Shown: positions 45,545-50,544 of the stretch, one piece after another
Position numbering within the stretch: position 1 is the first letter of the stretch
Layout of the letters: every line of letters starts with the position of its first letter
Assembly: GCA_938021205.1 (NCBI GenBank)
Contig: CALIGI010000029.1
Coordinates: 1-50,544, forward strand
Origin: an uncultured Pseudanabaenaceae cyanobacterium
GTDB lineage: Bacteria; Cyanobacteriota; Cyanobacteriia; PCC-9006; JAAUQQ01
DNA: 50,544 nucleotides
Direction of reading: 5' to 3'
Notes under the pieces: model-generated
What the model saw: only the letters and a program-made list of their open reading frames with translations
What the model was told of the DNA's origin: nothing
The model's database searches: none
Translations under genes and position numbers: made by a program

Positions 45545-45752
45545 GACCAGTAGCAATGCCATAAATCTGAGTACAGGCTTATTTTTCCCAGAAATCCATT
45601 CCCCCTTTGACAGCCCCACAAAGTTCAGTACTTCACCGTAGGGAAATCCTGACATTTGTGATCTCGATCTCTATGGATTTCAGGGTTTCCGAATATAACC
45701 AGCATCGCCTTCCGCTTGGACTGCCTATTTTTAACTAGGTTGAGACTGTTCC

Positions 45753-46304
45753 CTAGGGGGCTGTCTCAACCCTGCGATAGTCCCCAGATTTTCCTCCTGT
45801 TTTGCTGAGGAGTTGGATGGGGCCAATCACCATGGATTTTTCTAGGGCCTTTGCCATGTCGTAAAGGGTGAGGGCGGCAACGCTAACGGCGGTGAGGGCT
45901 TCCATTTCCACGCCCGTTTCCCCCTTGATGCGGACGGTGGCGGTGATGCGGTAGCCCGGTATGGTCTCATCAGCTTCTAGCTCGACGACCACTTTAGAAA
46001 TGGGGAGGGGATGGCAGAGGGGGATGAGCTGGGCAGTTTGCTTCGCGGCCATAATGCCTGCGAGACGGGCGGTGCCTAGGACATCTCCTTTGGGGCTGTT
46101 GCCTGTGGCGATCGCAGCAAGGGTTGCAGGTTGCATTTGAACGACTCCCTGGGCGATCGCTTCTCTCAGGGTGGGGGCTTTGCTAGAAACATCCACCATA
46201 TGAGCATTGCCCTGGGAATCGAGGTGAGTTAAGACTGGAGCCGAATGTTGTGGGAAAGGTTGGAAAGAATTTGAAACCGGGGGTTGACCGTTCACAGTAT
46301 CCAT
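45753..46304 (-). CDS. moaC: Cyclic pyranopterin monophosphate synthase
   Basis: 183 residues with a ~25-residue N-terminal extension before [18 protein letters not shown]. MoaC signatures: [34 protein letters not shown] and [13 protein letters not shown], with the conserved active-site Lys in GGKSGDY. It makes cyclic pyranopterin monophosphate in the first step of molybdenum-cofactor synthesis, needed by nitrate reductase. No other mo genes are in the window. Confidence 0.96.
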   Translation of the reverse strand: MDTVNGQPPVSNSFQPFPQHSAPVLTHLDSQGNAHMVDVSSKAPTLREAIAQGVVQMQPATLAAIATGNSPKGDVLGTARLAGIMAAKQTAQLIPLCHPLPISKVVVELEADETIPGYRITATVRIKGETGVEMEALTAVSVAALTLYDMAKALEKSMVIGPIQLLSKTGGKSGDYRRVETAP

Positions 46305-46331
46305 ATGCTATAAATGAGGGGTTGAGGCCGA

Positions 46332-46405
46332 GGGCTTGTAGCTCAGTGGATTAGAGCATCTGACTACGGATCAGAGGGTCGGGGGTTCGAATCCCTCCAA
46401 GCCCG
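46332..46405 (+). tRNA. tRNA-Arg (anticodon ACG)
   Basis: A complete cloverleaf: acceptor GGGCTTG/CAAGCCC, D arm GCTC...GAGC, anticodon stem TCTGA/TCAGA with loop CTACGGA (ACG), and T arm with GGTTCGAATCC. The discriminator is G and CCA is not encoded. No intron. It reads CGU and, with inosine, CGC/CGA. Confidence 0.97.
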
Positions 46406-46428
46406 TTCTCAACGCCTATCGTAAGGCA

Positions 46429-46470
46429 AGCAAAGACCCCACAGGTTGATTGACCTGTGGGGTCTTTGCT
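46429..46470. terminator. Bidirectional terminator between tRNA-Arg and MFS gene
   Basis: A perfect 18-bp stem (46429-46446 with 46453-46470) and a 6-base loop in the gap between the convergent tRNA and MFS gene. The stem ends in GTCTTTGCT on the + side and AGCAAAGAC on the other, so it can stop both transcripts. Confidence 0.85.
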
Positions 46471-46503
46471 TTGGATATACAGATTTGTGGGTTTGCTAGG
46501 GGG

Positions 46504-47997
46504 TTATGTGGAGGGGGCGGGGCGGGGTTGTGCGACTGGCCCCATGCCAGATGATTGTGCTTCAGGTAATGCGTAGCCATCGGGGCCTTGGCCCAGGGCG
46601 AAGCGGAGGGACTCGCCGAGGCTCGCGTTGGCGCGGGTGAGGAACAGGGCTAGGGCGAGGAATACCATGGCAGCTCCGATGCCAAAGATCGGTCGGTAGC
46701 CCAGGCTGTTGGCGACTTGGCCAAAGAGCGGGGCTGCGATCGCGCCACCCAAGTCAAGTCCCAGCAGACAAATGCCAAAGATCCGCCCCCGCTGGGCCGG
46801 TTCAGAACGATTGGCCAGCAGCACGGACAGCATGGGGATGACCAGGCCAAAGCCTGCGCCTTCGATGATGGCGGCGGCCAGGAAGATTTCCGGCGATCGC
46901 GCCAAGCTGAGCATGACCATGGCAATGCCATAGGTGCCGATACCTAGGCTCATCAGCAATCCCATGCCCAAGCGCTTGGACATCAGCCCCGCCACAAAGC
47001 GCAATACAAAGCCGGTCATGGCCGCAGCACTGAAGAAGAGGCCTCCGTTCATGGCCAGCTCCCGAGGCCCAAAACCCAGTCCGAAGTTATTGCCATTGAT
47101 GGGTAATTGCAGCCAGGGCAGGAGCAGGGTGATGGTGGCGTTCTCTTCTTTGAGATAGAGCGCTGTGAAGGTCAATAGGGTGCCGAAGCCCAGGCCGATG
47201 AGTAGCATCATCAGGGTGGGGATGCGGATGGCTGGGGATTTTAGGTAATGCCAGAATCCAGCTTTTGCTAGCCCCCATCCCCCAGCCCCTTGCCCCCGAT
47301 TTCGGGGGAAGGGGAGTCGAGCCGCAAGACGTTGCCCGATATTCTGGCTCCCCTCTCCCAACCTTGGGAGAGGGGGCGGGGGAGAGGGCAAGGCGCTGGC
47401 TAGGTCCGCTTGGGCGAGTTGGGGCCTTGCTGCTTCCTTAACCTGGAGCGCCAGTACGAAGCTGAGCAGTCCCAATGTTGCTGCGGTCAAAAACAGCGGT
47501 ACATAGCCGCTGCGGTCCAGCAAAGTGCTGCCCAGGGCGGGGCCTAGGCTCATGCCGGTGGGCGTGGTCAGGCTCATATAGCTGAGCACTTCGGAGCGCA
47601 CCTTGATGGGGGCAATGTCAGCCACGAGGGCGGAGTAGGCCAGGGTCACCCCTGCGACGCTGATGCCGTGGAAGATGCGCACACCAAACAGCAGTCCAAG
47701 TTGGTCGGTGAGAAGGTAGCCCAGGGGAGCGATCGCCACCGCTGCGATGCCCAGGAGCAGGACAGGCTTGCGGCCCGTGCGATCCGCCATGCCTGCCAGG
47801 TAGGGCCGAAACAGCAGTAGACCGATGGTAAAGCCGCCAATCACCCGCCCCACATCAGCGGGGCTGCCACCCACATGCCTGACATAGAGGGGCAGCGTGG
47901 GCAAAAACATCGTCAGACTTGCCCAAAATAAAATACCTGCTCCAAAAAGCGTCAGCAGGTTTCTGCGGCAAAGCGGCGTCAGCGCTTTCCAAATCAA
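46504..47997 (-). CDS. MFS transporter with an in-frame repeat insertion
   Basis: 497 residues from a TTG at 47997; no ATG exists further upstream in frame. Motif A is MADRTGRKPVLLLG, and about 12 TM segments are visible. The central cytoplasmic loop (about residues 203-244) contains an insertion rich in Pro/Gly/Arg (SALPSPPPPLPRLGEGSQNI, then RNRGQGAGGWGLAKAG) encoded by a palindromic repeat at 47268-47390. The flanking sequences on both sides are normal MFS, so the transporter may still be functional. Substrate unknown. Convergent with tRNA-Arg. Confidence 0.85.
   Translation of the reverse strand: MIWKALTPLCRRNLLTLFGAGILFWASLTMFLPTLPLYVRHVGGSPADVGRVIGGFTIGLLLFRPYLAGMADRTGRKPVLLLGIAAVAIAPLGYLLTDQLGLLFGVRIFHGISVAGVTLAYSALVADIAPIKVRSEVLSYMSLTTPTGMSLGPALGSTLLDRSGYVPLFLTAATLGLLSFVLALQVKEAARPQLAQADLASALPSPPPPLPRLGEGSQNIGQRLAARLPFPRNRGQGAGGWGLAKAGFWHYLKSPAIRIPTLMMLLIGLGFGTLLTFTALYLKEENATITLLLPWLQLPINGNNFGLGFGPRELAMNGGLFFSAAAMTGFVLRFVAGLMSKRLGMGLLMSLGIGTYGIAMVMLSLARSPEIFLAAAIIEGAGFGLVIPMLSVLLANRSEPAQRGRIFGICLLGLDLGGAIAAPLFGQVANSLGYRPIFGIGAAMVFLALALFLTRANASLGESLRFALGQGPDGYALPEAQSSGMGPVAQPRPAPST
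47268..47390 (-). repeat. REP-like palindromic element inserted in the MFS coding sequence
   Basis: About 120 bp with two hairpins: 47286-47299 with 47302-47314 (C/T-rich arms with one bulge), and 47350-47361 with 47364-47375 (a perfect 12-bp stem CCCCTCTCCCAA). The flanking C-rich vocabulary (CCCCCATCCCCCAGCCCC) is the same as at 8710-8745. It is in frame and carries no stop codon on the MFS strand. Confidence 0.8.
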
Positions 47998-48247
47998 AAT
48001 CGTTCTCCCGTTCCCCGGACCCAGAGGCCAGCGCTTGCATCAGGTTTAGGCTGCGGCGCTGGCACTGAAATGTTCTGTTACATTCTAGAGCTTGTCACAG
48101 CGGTGCGGTTCTGGTGGTGGAGAGGGTGGGCGATTGCGCAGCAAGCTTCCGAAGGAAGCGCGAGTCAGAAGTAGCTAGAAACTCAAAAGGCCGGACCTAC
48201 GCGCTAGATCCGACCTTGAATTCAATGCTGCAATCGCGAGGATTGGC

Positions 48248-48451
48248 TTAGGACTGACGAGAGATTTGCTTTTCGCAGAGAGCTTGAGTCTCTCTCAGCA
48301 TGGTAGTTCTACTGTCTTGGGGCTGGTTGATATGGGGCACCAGATTGCGAGCTTGGAGGCTCATGTGAAGCTGGAGATGAGCGACGTAGTTTGAGAAGTC
48401 CTCTGGTGTGCTCTGGCTACGGTTAGGCGCAGGGAAATTTTGAGCTGCCAT
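48248..48451 (-). CDS. Small hypothetical protein
   Basis: 67 residues, Gln/Ser/Asn-rich with a helical middle (DFSNYVAHLQLHMSLQARNL). No domain known to me. It starts at an ATG in an AT-rich leader and is followed by a purine-rich intergenic region. It could be a small regulatory protein; cyanobacterial genomes carry many such genes. Confidence 0.45.
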   Translation of the reverse strand: MAAQNFPAPNRSQSTPEDFSNYVAHLQLHMSLQARNLVPHINQPQDSRTTMLRETQALCEKQISRQS

Positions 48452-48749
48452 AGGATTAAAAAGTTTTTAGATTTTCTTAAACGGCCTCGTTACCTAGAGA
48501 TAGCACGGGCTTCTGGGTGATCTTTACGCCTCGCAATGAAGCGTAATGTTTAGCATGAACTCAAAATTGAGCCCTTGAGAGTGGATGGATTTGGCCATTT
48601 TGTGCGATCGCCCTTGATCTGATGAACTGATCTGCGTACTATTGATAATCGCGCTTTGAAGTTGTCTTCAGCAGAGCCAGGGCGCGAATGGGATGGGGAG
48701 ATTCCCCGTTTCGTTGCAAGCAAACTATTCGGCGTTAAGGCAATCGATC

Positions 48750-48926
48750 ATGGCAGTCCCAAAGAAGAAAACATCCAAGCAGAAGCGTAGATCTCGGCAC
48801 GCTCACTGGAAAGCTAAGGCCCGCGTTGCTGCTGAGAAGGCACTGTCCCAGGGCAAGTCTGTGTTGACTGGCCGCGCTAAGGGCTTTGTCTATCCCGCTG
48901 CTGATGAGGCAGAGGACGAGGAGTAA
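48750..48926 (+). CDS. rpmF: 50S ribosomal protein L32
   Basis: 58 residues from the ATG at 48750 (the frame extends to 48693, but the [20 protein letters not shown] start is the L32 N-terminus). Cyanobacterial L32 lacks the zinc cysteines of some bacterial versions, as here. The C-terminus is acidic (ADEAEDEE). A component of the large ribosomal subunit. A terminator follows. Confidence 0.95.
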   Translation: MAVPKKKTSKQKRRSRHAHWKAKARVAAEKALSQGKSVLTGRAKGFVYPAADEAEDEE

Positions 48927-48965
48927 ACGCGACTCCGCCACCTAACTATTAATCGTTAAGTCTTG

Positions 48966-48997
48966 AGGGGCGAGGGCACAGTGATGCCTTCGCCCCT
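48966..48997 (+). terminator. Intrinsic terminator after rpmF
   Basis: A 12-bp stem (48966-48977 AGGGGCGAGGGC with 48986-48997, one G-T pair), an 8-base loop, followed by TTAGGTTAG. It is 39 bp after the rpmF stop. Confidence 0.75.
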
Positions 48998-49064
48998 TTA
49001 GGTTAGGAATTGATAGGCTGTTAACAGTTGACAGTCCGTAGTGAATTGACGTTTGGTTTTGGCT

Positions 49065-49733
49065 ATGACTTCCACCGCTGATGCTGACATTACCCCGATT
49101 TATCAGGGGCAGTTTGGTTCCTTTACTGTTGATGCGAGCGATCGCCGCGAAGTCGTGATTTACCGGGCGGGGCTGGTGACGGCGGCGGTGAGTTTTGCGA
49201 TCGCCACGGCCCTGGTCATCTGGCAGGCCGATGCTCCCCTAACGCTGTCGCTGCTGACGCCGCTCTATGCGTTGTTTTGGGCTGGCCTGGGAGTGAGTCT
49301 GTTTTACATCCATATTTATGTCAAAGTGCTGCACCGGGTGTTGCAGGGCTTTTGGTTGATTGGTGGGGTGGCTTCGGCAGCGATCGCCCTGACCAGTGCC
49401 CAACCTCTAGCCTTGCGAATCTACGAGCAGCCGCTGCTGATCTTTGGAGTCGGCTTCACCTTTGCGGCTCTGACCGGGATTTTCTTTAAGGAAGCCTTCT
49501 GCTTTAACCGTTTGGAAACCAAGGGCCTGACACCGATAGTGCCATTGCTGCTGCTGGGTCACATGAGTGGGCTGATGACAGCGGGAACGGAGCGGGTATT
49601 ATTGATGTTTTGGGCCGTGCTGTTTGGGGTCTTTGCCCTGCGGAAAGCGATTCAGGCCATTCCACCGGACATTGGTGATAAGAGCGTTTTTGAATATTTG
49701 AAGCAGCAGCAGAAGGATGGGGCGGCGGCTTAG
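49065..49733 (+). CDS. DUF2301 family integral membrane protein
   Basis: 222 residues from the ATG at 49065 (upstream TTGs in frame from 49053). Six or so TM segments. A conserved HIYVKVLHRVLQGFWLIGG region and GIFFKEAFCFNRLETKGLTP identify DUF2301, a family conserved in cyanobacteria and plastids with unknown function. Confidence 0.85.
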   Translation: MTSTADADITPIYQGQFGSFTVDASDRREVVIYRAGLVTAAVSFAIATALVIWQADAPLTLSLLTPLYALFWAGLGVSLFYIHIYVKVLHRVLQGFWLIGGVASAAIALTSAQPLALRIYEQPLLIFGVGFTFAALTGIFFKEAFCFNRLETKGLTPIVPLLLLGHMSGLMTAGTERVLLMFWAVLFGVFALRKAIQAIPPDIGDKSVFEYLKQQQKDGAAA

Positions 49734-49750
49734 AAAACGCGAACGCGATC

Positions 49751-49948
49751 GTAGGGGAAAAGCATCGGGCCAAATGGTCTGGTGCCTTTTCATTGAACTC
49801 CGCCCCGATGCTTTGCCCAATGCAGCGAGATCAGGTGTTGACCCCTAATGATCGCTTGGCCAAGGCATCAGCAAAGGCTGGGCGAAGCATTGGGGCGGTT
49901 AATTGGAGATGTGAACGGAGGATAGATTGCCCAATGCTTCGCCCCTAC
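49751..49948. mobile_element. MITE-like element with ~20-bp terminal inverted repeats
   Basis: GTAGGGGAAAAGCATCGGGC at 49751-49770 and, inverted, GTAGGGGCGAAGCATTGGGC at 49929-49948 match at 17 of 20 positions. Two inner inverted repeats (CATCGGGC...GCCCCGATGC and GAAGCATTGGGGC...GCCCAATGCTTC) give the element a double-hairpin form. 198 bp, no gene. It lies between convergent genes. No obvious target-site duplication. Confidence 0.7.
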
Positions 49949-49980
49949 CAGGGTTTTGGGTGATCTGTTTGGGGTGCGTC

Positions 49981-50544
<564 letters not shown>

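Overview
The window is chromosomal DNA of a cyanobacterium. The HIP1 octamer GCGATCGC recurs throughout the core regions, and several cyanobacteria-typical families are present: a DUF3181 protein, a DUF2301 membrane protein, a Uma2-type nuclease and a PATAN/REC-CheY-CheW-MCP-CheA chemosensory operon. I cannot name the species from the sequence.

Layout. 1-11.4 kb is ordinary core DNA on the + strand: a cut-off Rieske-type oxygenase, an alpha/beta hydrolase, an MFS exporter overlapping an Asp/Glu racemase-family gene, a peptidoglycan-binding/solute-binding fusion beside a DAACS-type symporter, a Cache-HAMP sensor, an exported cyclophilin and a rhomboid protease. 11.4-20.7 kb on the - strand is a complete chemosensory cluster (PATAN-REC, CheY, CheW, MCP, hybrid CheA, plus an extra REC) of the kind that controls type IV pilus motility and phototaxis. 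A 13-bp terminator-like hairpin sits between its CheY and CheW genes. 21.1-22.2 kb holds a TauA-like lipoprotein gene; a TauB/SsuB-like ATPase is cut by the right edge 28 kb away.

22.2-38.0 kb is an accessory region, more AT-rich, poor in HIP1 and full of broken genes. It holds a dead PIN-toxin gene, a dead UvrA C-terminus, two relics of one small protein family, and an integron integrase gene with its catalytic middle deleted. That integrase is followed by an attI-like core site, a cassette-like gene (membrane-anchored discoidin-like protein) and a well-formed attC-like site. A second, more decayed integrase relic lies at 36.5 kb in front of a SET-domain methyltransferase gene. Other cargo is a glutamine-amidotransferase-like gene, two adjacent unrelated phospholipases (cPLA2-like and patatin-like), and a berberine-bridge-type flavoprotein. 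Three copies of an N-acetylmuramoyl-L-alanine amidase 3' end (one in an intact gene, two dead) punctuate the region. I read it as the decayed remains of a cyanobacterial integron platform that was duplicated and then broken up.

38.0-50.5 kb returns to core DNA: uvrA with a low-complexity N-terminal extension, a CPBP protease, DUF3181 and 2TM proteins, a stress-type membrane protein, moaC, tRNA-Arg(ACG), an MFS transporter with a palindromic repeat inserted in frame, rpmF, a DUF2301 protein, a 198-bp MITE-like element and the partial ABC ATPase gene.
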